DNA of 64,000 nucleotides from Pycnococcus provasolii (taxonomy: Eukaryota; Chlorophyta; Pseudoscourfieldiophyceae; Pseudoscourfieldiales): contig CP150548.1 of assembly GCA_049487715.1 (NCBI GenBank), forward strand, positions 310,001-374,000, given 5' to 3'. This document shows positions 27,259-36,296 of the stretch, piece after piece. How positions within the stretch are numbered: the first letter of the stretch is position 1; each line of letters opens with the position of its first letter. The position numbers and the translations under genes are program-made. The notes under the pieces were generated by a model. That model searched no databases. It saw only the letters and a program-made list of their open reading frames with translations, and was not told the origin of the DNA.

Positions 27259-28530
27259 ATGGATCAGTGCGACATGGATGGCGCGTCGATGGGCATGCAC
27301 AACACGTTCTGGGGCGTCGTGGCCACCTCCTCTCGACCTGTCGCGTTCATCCCACCCGACGACGACACGCGGCTGCACATCTCACAAGCGACGCTCGGAC
27401 CTGAGGCGAAGAAAGGGGAACGCGTCCTGCTCTACGTCAAAACGTCTGAAGAAGATCAACACGAATACGGTGCCGAGGTCGAGGGAACGCTCAACGAAGC
27501 ACACAAGGGTAACGGAGTCATCGTGTGCTCCTTGCGAGAAGGACAAAACGAATCTGTCGCCCTTGACATCTTACTCGACCAGTACGCGGAATTCTCAGTC
27601 AAGGGAACATGTAGCGTGCACCTCGTTGGATACTACCTCCCCGCAGAGGAACTGCCCTCTGAGGATGGCATGTTAGACTACGACAGCGAGGACGACGACG
27701 ACGACGACGACGATGACGACGACGACGACGACGACGACGCAGGAAGGCGCATCACGTACGGACAGAATATCTTCGTGCCGGTGAATGAGGAAGATGACGA
27801 CTCCTCTGACGACGACTCAGAGGACGACGAGGAAGACTCAGAGGAAGACTCAGAGGACGACGAGGAAACACAGCGCGGTGGGAAGAAGAGCCACGTGCAG
27901 ATTAAGGAAATCACCTCGGACGGACGAGAGGTGCCGCTGAATAGCACGGTGGGAGCTTCAGACAAAAAGACGCCGCAAAAGCGCGCTGCCGAGGCTGAGC
28001 CGGCGGCAACGCCATCGAAGCGCGCAACACCCGCGAAGAAGGAGGAGAAGACGCCCGCAGCTTCGTCGAAGAAGAAGGAGGAGGCGAAGGGCAAGGAGCC
28101 TGAGTCTGCGAAGAAGGATAAGGGAAAGGCGGCAGCGGGCGCGGGCGCGGGCGCAGGTGCCTCGGCATCTCCGGCAAACAAGCGGAACGTCAAGACATTC
28201 GACAACGGCTTTATAATCGAGGAGGTGCACAAGGCTACCGGCGCTGGCAAGGTTGCGGTTGGCGGTAAGAAGGTTTCGATGAAGTACGTCGGCAAGCTTA
28301 CGAATGGAAAGGTGTTCGACCAGACGAAGGGCAACGCGACGTTCACGTTCCGTCTGGGAATTGGCGAGGTCATTAAAGGCTGGGATTTGGGAGTGAAGGG
28401 CATGCGTGTGGGTGACAAGCGACGCCTCACCATCCCGCCGCAGCTCGCATACGGCTCTAGCGGAATACGCGGTGCGATTCCACCGAATGCGACTCTCGTG
28501 TTCGACGTCGAGTTGGTGGACGTGAAGTAA
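27259..28530 (+). CDS. Nucleolar-type FKBP peptidyl-prolyl isomerase (FPR3/FKBP39-like)
   Basis: 423 residues. N-terminal nucleoplasmin-like domain (about 10-130: FWGVVATSSRPVAFIPPDDD, SVHLVGYYLPAEE), then acidic tracts of Asp/Glu (about 140-205), a Lys/Ala/Pro-rich linker (about 220-310), and a C-terminal FKBP domain (about 318-423). FKBP active-site features are present: MKYVGKLTNGKVFDQT, FRLGIGEVIKGWDLGV, MRVGDKRRLTIPPQLAYG and IPPNATLVFDVELV. This arrangement is that of yeast Fpr3/Fpr4 and insect FKBP39, which are nuclear or nucleolar histone chaperones with prolyl isomerase activity. Intronless. A TGTAA occurs 50 bp after the stop (28580). Confidence 0.92.
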   Translation: MDQCDMDGASMGMHNTFWGVVATSSRPVAFIPPDDDTRLHISQATLGPEAKKGERVLLYVKTSEEDQHEYGAEVEGTLNEAHKGNGVIVCSLREGQNESVALDILLDQYAEFSVKGTCSVHLVGYYLPAEELPSEDGMLDYDSEDDDDDDDDDDDDDDDDAGRRITYGQNIFVPVNEEDDDSSDDDSEDDEEDSEEDSEDDEETQRGGKKSHVQIKEITSDGREVPLNSTVGASDKKTPQKRAAEAEPAATPSKRATPAKKEEKTPAASSKKKEEAKGKEPESAKKDKGKAAAGAGAGAGASASPANKRNVKTFDNGFIIEEVHKATGAGKVAVGGKKVSMKYVGKLTNGKVFDQTKGNATFTFRLGIGEVIKGWDLGVKGMRVGDKRRLTIPPQLAYGSSGIRGAIPPNATLVFDVELVDVK

Positions 28531-28831
28531 GTAAGTTAGAATTCTGACAGAGTAACAAAAGACGATTGTATTGGTGGTCTGTAATTATGAAGGGAGGTGT
28601 ACCTGTGTGTGTGTGTACCTGTGTGTGCAACAACGACAACAAGTGTGCAAGCGCTGCCTGAGCAGCGCCATGGACTGGGCTGGTTGGTGAATGGGACGAC
28701 TGCCCGTTGGACAAAAGTGACTCACGTTTTCCATTACTGAATTTGCGATCTTAGATTCACGTGAAATCACATCAAGAAGCCGTTCGTTTCACAGCCGACG
28801 AAGCCAAAAAGCAAGAAAACAAGGATGACAT
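28531..28831. other. Convergent 3' flanks of FKBP and RAMP4 genes
   Basis: No gene seen. It holds TGTAA (28580), a short GT repeat (28603-28627) and, on the minus strand at 28742-28704, a copy of the 3'-flank motif, which is in sense orientation about 90 nt after the RAMP4 stop. Confidence 0.6.
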
Positions 28832-29044
28832 TTAGTGCGGCATTCCCGTCGTCGCGGTTTTGATGATCTGCAGTAGTGCTGATCCGACGACGACGAACAC
28901 GAAGAATCCGAGCACGACAGGACCGACGGGATACTTTTCCTTCGGCCTGAGCGATCCTTCCGGAACCATCCCCCTTTTGTGGACATTGCCATGGAACTTC
29001 TCGTTCTTGGCGTTGTGGTACCGTTTCGACAATGTTTTCGACAT
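28832..29044 (-). CDS. SERP1: RAMP4/SERP ribosome-associated membrane protein
   Basis: 70 residues, the normal length of the family. The N-terminal half is basic and cytosolic (KTLSKRYHNAKNEKFHGNVH, KRGMVPEG), followed by the conserved YPVGPVVLGFFVFVVVGSAL helix and LQIIKTATTGM, close to the animal [20 protein letters not shown] segment. RAMP4 is a tail-anchored ER protein that associates with the Sec61 translocon and glycosylating machinery. The start at 29044 is the only ATG giving the full family N-terminus. Another translocon protein, Sec61 beta, is in this window at 52987. Confidence 0.93.
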   Translation of the reverse strand: MSKTLSKRYHNAKNEKFHGNVHKRGMVPEGSLRPKEKYPVGPVVLGFFVFVVVGSALLQIIKTATTGMPH

Positions 29045-29740
29045 ATTCTTTTATTTCTATGTAGAATGACGGTGGGGTGGGCAGGATCGGGACCGGGACA
29101 ACAAGGAAGGGGAAGGGAGGAAGCTGGAAGCGGAAGGGCAACAACAACACCCTGAACGTCTGCGTCGGCCCCGCGGAGGGGATCTCCCCCCTCCCCGATA
29201 ATCGGACAGAACAGTACAGGGACCGGTGCAACTCTGGATCCCGAGGTCGAGCACTGAGGACTGGACTACTTCCTACTGGCCCGGGGGTGACTGTCGGGGA
29301 TTCCGTCCGCGGCGTCGCCACCGAGGGCGGGCTGGCCTGGCCCCCTCCCTTCCATGGTAAACTTTAGGGTTTCACAGGGTCCTTAGACTAGCTAGGGTTA
29401 TCGTAGGGTTAGCAGGTTAGGGTTAGGGTTAGCAGGTTAGCAGGTTAGCGGTTAGGGCTCGTAGGGTTAGCAGGTTAGGGCTCTAGGGTTAGCAGGTTAG
29501 GGTTAGGGTTAGCAGGTGGGATCCCCTTGCACAGACCGGTTTGGCATCTCCTTAAGGCGCTTGGGCACAGCAGTGAATGGCCAGATGAGTTGCTCGCTTG
29601 ATGAGCGACGCCTTGCACCATGGTCAGGTCAGACATCAGAAGCGCAAGCGCACCAGTCACCACAGAACCCTCCTGGGACCTGCCGCGCGCCTCAAACACG
29701 TCGCCCTCTCCCTCTCCGGGAGCACTTTCTATCACCAAAG
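29045..29740. other. Divergent promoter region with degenerate telomere-like array
   Basis: About 700 bp between RAMP4 and the CYSTM-like gene. A degenerate array of GGGTTA and GGTTAGCA units covers 29392-29516. The rest is GC-rich with no gene seen. Confidence 0.55.
29392..29516 (+). repeat. Degenerate TTAGGG/GGTTAGCA array
   Basis: About 125 bp of TAGGGTTAGCAGGTTAGGGT-type units, 225-350 bp before the CYSTM-like start codon. This is the longest telomere-like block in the window and mixes two unit types, unlike a functional telomere. Confidence 0.8.
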
Positions 29741-30359
29741 ATGGCGCAACCCCCGCCCGTCGCCGTGCCCGTCGCCGCGCCCGTCGTGGCCGCGGGCCAA
29801 CCGATGCCAACCGCCATGCCTGTCGGACAGCCGATGCCGCAGGGGGGTGAAGGCAGGATACTATCCGCCACCTGGTGCACCGGGAATGCCTCCACCCATG
29901 ATGCAGGGAGGAATGCCACCACCCATGATGCAAGGTGGCTACCCGCCACAGCCGGGTTACGGAGCGCCAGGTGGCTACCCACCACAGCCGGGTTACGGAG
30001 CGCCAGGTGGCTACCCACCACAGCCGGGTTACGGAGCGCCAGGTGGCTACCCTCCACAAGGTGGCTACCCACCACAGCCGGGTTACGGAGCGCCAGGCGG
30101 CTACCCGCCGCAGCAGGGTTACGGAGGGTACCCGCAAGGTGGCCGCCCACCGCCGCAGCAGAATAACGACGCGATGGCCGCGGCGGGTATTGCCGCGCTC
30201 TGCTGTCTCTGCTGTGCCATGGGTGGAGACGACGACGTAAGTTTCTTGCTCTCTACCACGTTTGGCTGCACAACTCACTGTGTACTCTGGACTTACGTAC
30301 TCACGACACGCCCACAACAAAAACCACCCAAAAAAACCAAACACTTAAAAAAAAAGTAG
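29741..30359 (+). CDS. CYSTM-like Cys-rich tail membrane protein with GYPPQ repeats, one frame break
   Basis: From ATG 29741 the protein reads [20 protein letters not shown], then [13 protein letters not shown]. At a run of six G (29842-29847) the frame must gain one base to enter [20 protein letters not shown], then four or five [12 protein letters not shown] repeats of 36 bp (29934-30128), and the C-terminus [17 protein letters not shown]. The Cys-rich end matches the CYSTM module, a membrane-associated tail found in small stress-linked eukaryotic proteins. After GGAGACGAC there is a donor GTAAGT at 30237; the unspliced frame runs to 30359, and splicing to either AG at 30355-30359 gives an immediate stop. 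The frame break is probably a homopolymer length error. Confidence 0.65.
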
Positions 30360-30445
30360 TAGCTTCACTTCCTCGCTGAGGGTATTTATGGAGGGGAGTG
30401 TTGGTACGGAGTAACAAAACAAGTATAACACACGCACGCGCTGAA

Positions 30446-31432
30446 CTATGACTGATACGCACGCACGTACTCGTCCACCAGCGCAGCGTACAACTCTGGA
30501 CTTGGTGACGCTTGCGACCTGGAAGATCCCTTCGCACGCGCCGTGACAATGGCGTCGCGTGCAGCTTGATCTACGTGCGCGCCATCTGCAGAAGCAGTTA
30601 CGCCAAGCATGTCGGCGTGGCCAGCGTGCACCAAGTGAACCTCGACGTCGTCTGCAGTCATCATAGAACGCGAAACCTCCGCGCGTACGAGCCAGTCGCT
30701 TCCTCCCGTAACGTAGAGCATTGGGCATGGCACGTGCCTTGGTCTTGGAGGGCAGAACGGATCGCACCTTGTAGGGTGCAGAGCCACGACGGCGGAGACT
30801 CCCGCCGTCGTGCGTCCGCAGCAGACAGCTGCCGCGCCTCCAAGAGAATGGCCCGCAACAAAAATATCGCACTCCCGATGGAAAGGAAGCGGCTCGCCCG
30901 AGGAGGCATCCTGCAACGCACCCGCACGAGCGCACGCGACCAACGCGCGCGTTGCCTCGTACAGCGCTGGTACGCGCCACAGCGGCGGTGGTGCAATCAC
31001 CGCCGGCCAGACGTCTAGCGCGACGACGACATATCCTCTCTCCGCTAGTTTACTGAGAGTCACGCAATATCGGCTCGCCGACGGATCCGTTGGTGATGGA
31101 GGAGGCGTGAGCGTTGACATTGCGAGAATGTCATTCCCAGCTGCCATTGCGGTCGCTAGCAACGGCGCCGCAAAGATGACGAGGGGCATGCGTGTGGTGC
31201 CGTGTACAGAGTTCGTCCCAAGCTCGAGAGTTGCAGGACGGTAGGCAACGACATCGCACCGACGTCCACCAGCGCGAGTGATTCGCGAGTGAAGCGCAGA
31301 AGCGAAAGGGGGGGAGAGAGAGACACGACACCGATGACAGACACCGGTAGAGGATGATGATGCTGACGAGGATGCTGACGCCGACGACACGTGTGCACGA
31401 GTACCTATACGAGGCCGACGCGAAGCAGACAT
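30446..31432 (-). CDS. Alpha/beta hydrolase, dienelactone-hydrolase/chlorophyllase-like
   Basis: 328 residues from ATG 31432 (MSASRRPRIGTRAHVSS); the Ser-rich leader could be a transit peptide. Hydrolase features in order: oxyanion-type segment MPLVIFAAPLLATAMAAGND, strand RGYVVVALDVWP, nucleophile elbow FVAGHSLGGAAAV (Ser in GHSLG), acid loop LYVTGGSDWLVRA and catalytic-type His in LVHAGHADMLGV. The arrangement is that of the chlorophyllase/PET-hydrolase-like branch; chlorophyll as substrate is only a suggestion. Divergent from the RCC1-repeat gene with 117 bp between start codons. Confidence 0.75.
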   Translation of the reverse strand: MSASRRPRIGTRAHVSSASASSSASSSSTGVCHRCRVSLSPPFASALHSRITRAGGRRCDVVAYRPATLELGTNSVHGTTRMPLVIFAAPLLATAMAAGNDILAMSTLTPPPSPTDPSASRYCVTLSKLAERGYVVVALDVWPAVIAPPPLWRVPALYEATRALVACARAGALQDASSGEPLPFHRECDIFVAGHSLGGAAAVCCGRTTAGVSAVVALHPTRCDPFCPPRPRHVPCPMLYVTGGSDWLVRAEVSRSMMTADDVEVHLVHAGHADMLGVTASADGAHVDQAARDAIVTARAKGSSRSQASPSPELYAALVDEYVRAYQS

Positions 31433-31549
31433 TGTGAGATATTTTTCTTGTGTGACGGGGAAGGGGAAGGGGAAAGACAAAACCGACCGTCCCTTCCTTC
31501 CCCCTGGCTGGTGAATGTCCCCTTTCTCATTTTCCAAACGGAAATTGCC

Positions 31550-32536
31550 ATGTCAGCGTCCCTGGACCTCGGCGACTTGGCGTACGAAGCGCTGCGCCTC
31601 GCGTTCTTTCCGTACCAGCGCGAACGTCGCATTGCCAAAGAGCGTGAGCGAGTCAATGCCGCGCGATTCGCGTCGAGAGTGCTTGCTGCGGGCTTGCAAA
31701 ACTCGCTCGCGCTTCGAGTCGCGACGGCAGTGTCGCGTGCTTGGGCTTCAACGACGACGGCCAGGCGCCTCCCGATGGCGTCGACGGAGAGTTCGTCGCG
31801 GTCGCTGCGGGATGCGGCACACTCGCTGGCGCTTCGACGCGACGGAAATGTCGCGTGCTGGGGACACAACGGCTCGGGCCAAGCGCCTCCCGCCGGCATC
31901 GAGGGTGACTTCGTCGCGATCGCTGCGGGTCGTTTTCACTCGCTGGCGCTTCGACGCGGCGGAGGTGTCTCTTGCTGGGGAGGCAACTTTTCGGGCCGGG
32001 CGCCTCCTGACGGCGTCGACGGAGACTTCGTCGCGATCGCAGCGGGACTTTATCACTCGCTGGCACTACGACGCGACGGAAACGTCGCGTGCTGGGGACG
32101 CAACCACCGCGGCCAGGCGACCCCCGCCGGCGTCGACGGCGACTTCGTCGCAATCGCCGCGGGTGACAATCACTCGCTCGCGCTTCGACGCGACGGCCGC
32201 ATCGCGTGCTGGGGAAGCAACAACAACGGCGAGGCACCTCCCGACGGCGTCGACGGTGACTTCGTCGCGATCGCGGCTGGTAGCGGTCACTCGCTGGCGC
32301 TTCGACGCGACGGAAGTACTGCGTGCTGGGGAAACAACGACCACGGCCAGGCGCCTCCCGACGGCGTTCCTGGAGACTTTGTCGCGATCGCTGCCGGCTC
32401 GCATCACTCACTGGCGCTTCGACGCGACGGAAATGTCGCGTGCTGGGGAAGCCACCCCTTCGGCCAGGCGCCTCCCGAAGGCGTCATTGGTCCATTCAGA
32501 ACGCAAGAGTTGGCTGATGAGAACCAAGTTGTTTAG
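31550..32536 (+). CDS. RCC1/BLIP-II-type beta-propeller repeat protein
   Basis: 328 residues from ATG 31550. A short helical leader (LGDLAYEALRLAFFPYQRER) is followed by seven repeats of 39 residues (117 bp): HSLALRRDGNVACWG, then GQAPPDGVDGDFVAIAAG. Repeats 2-7 begin at 31820 and every 117 bp after that, and would form one seven-bladed RCC1-like propeller. Repeat 1 (31700-31819) is 120 bp long and encodes unrelated residues because of two small insertions that restore the frame. TGTAA signals follow at 32551 and 32562. Function unknown; RCC1 propellers usually bind proteins or chromatin. Confidence 0.82.
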   Translation: MSASLDLGDLAYEALRLAFFPYQRERRIAKERERVNAARFASRVLAAGLQNSLALRVATAVSRAWASTTTARRLPMASTESSSRSLRDAAHSLALRRDGNVACWGHNGSGQAPPAGIEGDFVAIAAGRFHSLALRRGGGVSCWGGNFSGRAPPDGVDGDFVAIAAGLYHSLALRRDGNVACWGRNHRGQATPAGVDGDFVAIAAGDNHSLALRRDGRIACWGSNNNGEAPPDGVDGDFVAIAAGSGHSLALRRDGSTACWGNNDHGQAPPDGVPGDFVAIAAGSHHSLALRRDGNVACWGSHPFGQAPPEGVIGPFRTQELADENQVV

Positions 32537-32594
32537 CTTCATGGACTAGTTGTAACATGTTTGTAAGTTTGATTGAAACACACACAAAAACAGG

Positions 32595-35039
32595 TTACAT
32601 CTTACTTGTACTACCGCCGCCGCCGCCGCCGCCGCCGCCATTAGGCCTCTTCGCGGCACGACTCAGAAACTCGCGCAGGCGCGCACCACCGGGTGCGGCG
32701 TCCGAAACGCCGTCGCGACGGCTCCTCACGCCGCCAGGCAGAAGCGCGTGCCACGCGCGGCGCGCAAGGCGCGACGAATCGCCGCACGACAGAATGCGCA
32801 GAGCTTCGTCGACGCCACGCACGTCCCTGTCGCGGTTCGAGGATCCAACGTCCCAAATTGGGCGCAGAAGAGGCTGCACGGGGATCGCAAAGTTTAGGTG
32901 AGGGAGCGTGCCTCCGCGCGTGTGCGTGGCATTCGAAGTGATCAGCGCGACGAGATTTCCCGAGGAGTCCACGACTGCGCCGCCGCTACTTCCCGCGTGC
33001 ACGGCGGCTGAAGTCTGCAGCATCGCGGGAACACCGTCGACGGGGATTGTGCGGCTCACCACGCCAATGCTCACGCATGGCGACAGCGACAGGCTTGGTC
33101 CAAACAGCGGGTGGCCAATCACCGCCACTGGCATGCCCGCGCAAACTTCATCCGTGCGTGGTGCGAGTTCTCGTGCTGCCACGGGAGCAGGCTTCTGCAG
33201 GATGAGAACGGCAACGTCCAACGGCGCCATGCCATCATCCGCGTCCTGGTTTGTGCCTCCTCCGAGAGGCCAGCCTGCGACGTAGATGGCGCGCGCGGTG
33301 GACCACGAGCCGTCCACGAAGCGGACTGAGACAGACGGCAGCTGCGTGTCGGAATGCGCCCGTCGCACATCGCCGCTGAAGGTGGACGCCGCGCGTGGGG
33401 GTGTGGGGAATAGGTGGCTCACAGTCAGCACGCACCCGCCGCCGATGCAGATACCAGACGCCCAAGCACCGCTGGAATGCTGACAGAGCACGATGGCGGC
33501 GCACGCCGCTTCCACCACGGGTGCCGTGACTGGCAGGATCGCGGAGCCGGTTGCCAGATCCGAATAATTCGGGGGAAGTTCGAACGCCGCGTTGGCGTCG
33601 TCGCTGTTGTTCACGTCGAGCAGAGGCCCAAGCACAGCCGCGAGCATTCCAATCAGGCTTCCGGAGCGCACGGCGAGCGGGATCTCCGCGCTGCCGTCGC
33701 GGAGTCGAAGCGGCGGTGCAAGCACGGCGAGCAGAGCACCATCGTCGTCGCAGATTGGAGCCCCCTCCATTCCTGGCAGCGCGCGCATGTCAACCAGAAG
33801 CATGGTATCCGCCTCACCAAACGAAGCGCTTACCACGCCGCTGACAATGCCGTGCGCAAAGTGCTGAGGAGACACCGTGCCAAAGGGCGAACCTGCGGCA
33901 TGCACGCGCGTTCCCGAGGCCCACGACGTCACCGCCGAGGTTGACGGGTACGGCGAGGCGGAGTCTGGCGTTGCAAGCTCCGCCTCGTGCCCTATGAGTC
34001 CACGGCGCCATGCGTGCACCGCCAACGCGAGACGAATCGTGTCCTCCTCGACGCTATCCGCGACGGAGGTCGCATGATCGTCGGAGCGTAAATCCAAACC
34101 TGCGGCACGCGCCACGTCCTCGCGCCGGCGCCGCGTCGACGTCGCCTCCATCAAGCCCGTCGCCTCCGCCGTCGCATGGAGGGCGCGTGGCCCGGCGGTG
34201 GAGTCAGGCTGCGGCGGCGGCGCGACGAGCAGCACCGCATACTGTCCCACGCGGCGTGGATCAGCACCGTCGTCCACCGCGCTCTGATGCTGCGTGGCTG
34301 CCTGCGTCGTCGTCGTCGCCGCCGCTGTCCTCGGCAAGCGTTCCGGGAGCTGTCTCAGGCGAAGCCGCGCGCGCGAGTCGAGGACGTCTTGCAGCGTGGT
34401 GGGTCCACCCGCCGAGGATGGCGGCAACGAATCTGCCGCACTGTCACCTGCTGGTCCACCGTCGCCCCCTCTCGCTCGATGAGTCGACGTGGCTGCCCAA
34501 CCCACCACCCACGGGTTTCCGCTCGCGTTGCGGCTTCCGACGAGCGCGCTCGTCGCGCGTCCTACGGGAGGCGCGTCGATGAGCCCGACGAGTGTGCACG
34601 GCCTGGGCGCCGCGACGCGCTTCGTGTCGTTCTGGCGCAGAGGTCCCAACAACGCCTCGACGCGCGTGCCAGGAAGCAACGCACCCGCCTCTGTGAGAAA
34701 CGGCGTGACTGCGGATGCGGGAACGAGGACGTGCATGAGCGGCAAAGCGTGTCCTTCCGTTTGCCCCCCTCTTGTCGCCGCACTTCCCTGCGCCGTGAAG
34801 AGCACGCCGCGCCTCTCGAAGAGCGACGTTCCTCTCGGCGTGGGTGGCAGCAGCACGCCCGTCGTGCTGAACGACGTCACGCCGTCGGCAGCGGTGTAGA
34901 ATGGCCTGCGCGACGCCTTGAGTAGTCGCGGGTCGGGTCCTGAGCACGTGACCATGCACGATAATGCGAGTGAGACGGGAACGCCGCGTGGAAGCGAGCC
35001 GCCATGAGGAGCAGGAGGAGTGTCAGGAGCAGCGCGCAT
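32595..35039 (-). CDS. DEG15: Peroxisomal DEG15/TYSND1-type serine protease
   Basis: 814 residues from ATG 35039 (MRAAPDTPPAPHGG); the frame is open upstream to 35180 but the extra part does not match the family. The N-terminus VSLALSCMVTCSGPDPRLLK corresponds to DEG15's VxVEGPDPKGLK. The C-terminal trypsin-like domain has catalytic His in GGCVLTVSHLFPTPP, Asp in LDVAVLILQKP and Ser in HAGSSGGAVVDSSGNLVALI. The last residues are a poly-Gly run and STSKM, where SKM is a peroxisomal targeting signal type 1. DEG15 cleaves PTS2 presequences in plant peroxisomes. Converges with the RCC1 gene with 58 bp between stops. Confidence 0.9.
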   Translation of the reverse strand: MRAAPDTPPAPHGGSLPRGVPVSLALSCMVTCSGPDPRLLKASRRPFYTAADGVTSFSTTGVLLPPTPRGTSLFERRGVLFTAQGSAATRGGQTEGHALPLMHVLVPASAVTPFLTEAGALLPGTRVEALLGPLRQNDTKRVAAPRPCTLVGLIDAPPVGRATSALVGSRNASGNPWVVGWAATSTHRARGGDGGPAGDSAADSLPPSSAGGPTTLQDVLDSRARLRLRQLPERLPRTAAATTTTQAATQHQSAVDDGADPRRVGQYAVLLVAPPPQPDSTAGPRALHATAEATGLMEATSTRRRREDVARAAGLDLRSDDHATSVADSVEEDTIRLALAVHAWRRGLIGHEAELATPDSASPYPSTSAVTSWASGTRVHAAGSPFGTVSPQHFAHGIVSGVVSASFGEADTMLLVDMRALPGMEGAPICDDDGALLAVLAPPLRLRDGSAEIPLAVRSGSLIGMLAAVLGPLLDVNNSDDANAAFELPPNYSDLATGSAILPVTAPVVEAACAAIVLCQHSSGAWASGICIGGGCVLTVSHLFPTPPRAASTFSGDVRRAHSDTQLPSVSVRFVDGSWSTARAIYVAGWPLGGGTNQDADDGMAPLDVAVLILQKPAPVAARELAPRTDEVCAGMPVAVIGHPLFGPSLSLSPCVSIGVVSRTIPVDGVPAMLQTSAAVHAGSSGGAVVDSSGNLVALITSNATHTRGGTLPHLNFAIPVQPLLRPIWDVGSSNRDRDVRGVDEALRILSCGDSSRLARRAWHALLPGGVRSRRDGVSDAAPGGARLREFLSRAAKRPNGGGGGGGGGSTSKM

Positions 35040-35216
35040 GGAGTGGGATGACTGCAACGAGAAGCCTCGTGGACAGGACAAGAATGGCAGCACCAATGAC
35101 AGACAAATATCTCCCCTATGGCAAATGGGCAAATGGCTGAAGAGTGCGCCCTTGGGTTCGGGTTCGGGTTCGGCCATCATGGTATGGTTGGTGGTGTTTT
35201 TGATTTTTCCTTTTTT

Positions 35217-35272
35217 GGGGGTTAGGGTTAGGGTTTAGGGGTTAGGGTTAGGGTTAGGGTTAGGGCTAGGGT
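35217..35272 (+). repeat. TTAGGG array upstream of DEG15
   Basis: GGGGTTAGGGTTAGGGTTTA and further GGGTTA units over 56 bp, about 180-235 bp before the DEG15 start (CCCTAA on the coding strand). Confidence 0.85.
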
Positions 35273-35372
35273 GATTTCCACACACACGGTCATGCAAGGT
35301 GGCATATCTACCTACCATACTGTAGGTATGCATAATATGGGTCGTGCTTAGTCTGTGTCTGTGGTTTTTTCG

Positions 35373-36296
35373 TTAATTCAGTTGGTCATTGTTACTTGTG
35401 TGTCTGATGTTGAAGCCACAACCAACCACTCGCGTACACCGCCATAAACACAACCAAAAACACAAAACAGGCAACAGCCAGCGCCCGACGAGCCGGCCGG
35501 CGTAGTACCCAGCAGGAGGAGCACGCGCGCGCTCACGACGAACCAGCTTGTCAGCCGCGTCGACGGGCGGCTCGCCATACAAAGGATGTTGCTCCTCAGT
35601 GAGCGTCGTCATAGACGTCGACGTCGACGCGGCGGCGGCGGCGGCGGCGGCGGCGGTAGCAAGCGCCACGGCAGCGGTCGGCTCAGAGGTACGCTTAGCA
35701 CTGAGATAAGGCGGAAGAGCGCCCATGCGGTGTGGTCTCTCCAGTTGGCGTAGCTGGTCGCGCAGCTCATCCACCTCCTTCACCTTCTCGCGATACGCTA
35801 GCTGCAACCCTTTCAGCTCTGCCATGTACGTCGCATTCTCGCGTGCCATGGACTTCTCGCGTCTACTCGACTGCCGAAGCGCGTGCTCGAGGGACTCCAA
35901 CTTCTTCGTGAGCTCTGCATTATTGTGTCGCAGCTCGTTGGTAATCCCTCGATCCGTTCGGTACGTCTGAAATGTCTTCGTGACATTTGCGTTGTCCAAG
36001 CTGCCATTTTTTCCCCTGCGCCTCGAAGCACTGTCGTGGGACCTCCCGCTCGAGCCTGCGCCTGTCCCTTCCGCTCTTCTTCTTGCGAGGTTGTCCTTAT
36101 CGTCGGGGGGCAGGGCACTTCTTAACGTCTGTTCTGTCGCTGACGCGGTGAGCGCGTGGCTTAAGACGAACGGGTTCTGTCCAAGCGCGTATTGCGCGGC
36201 GGCTTGAAGTTCGCGCGCGCCAATGCCGACCTCCTGGTCGGTCATGCGCGCCGCCTCTCCTTTGCTCGAGACCGTGCCGGCACTAAAGGTATCCAT
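35373..36296 (-). CDS. Tail-anchored coiled-coil protein
   Basis: 307 residues from ATG 36296 (MDTFSAGTVSSKG). A charged coiled coil spans about 130-190 (AELTKKLESLEHALRQSSRR, YREKVKEVDELRDQLRQLER). A polyalanine run from a GCN tract (35628-35655) follows, then a C-terminal hydrophobic segment (LVGRWLLPVLCFWLCLW) with a short Cys/Arg tail. This suggests a tail-anchored protein with a cytosolic coiled coil, of the golgin or tethering type. No named family is recognised. Confidence 0.6.
   Translation of the reverse strand: MDTFSAGTVSSKGEAARMTDQEVGIGARELQAAAQYALGQNPFVLSHALTASATEQTLRSALPPDDKDNLARRRAEGTGAGSSGRSHDSASRRRGKNGSLDNANVTKTFQTYRTDRGITNELRHNNAELTKKLESLEHALRQSSRREKSMARENATYMAELKGLQLAYREKVKEVDELRDQLRQLERPHRMGALPPYLSAKRTSEPTAAVALATAAAAAAAAASTSTSMTTLTEEQHPLYGEPPVDAADKLVRRERARAPPAGYYAGRLVGRWLLPVLCFWLCLWRCTRVVGCGFNIRHTSNNDQLN

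Noticed and set aside
29392-29516. True chromosome end or telomere
   Set aside because: The arrays are short, degenerate and flanked by unique genes on both sides.
29475-30344. Minus-strand frame rich in Trp/Arg opposite the CYSTM-like repeats
   Set aside because: It is a by-product of the 36-bp tandem repeat.
31515-32549. Second plus-strand frame and minus-strand frames through the RCC1 repeats
   Set aside because: Long open frames arise because the 117-bp repeat has no stop in several frames; only one gives RCC1 blades throughout repeats 2-7.
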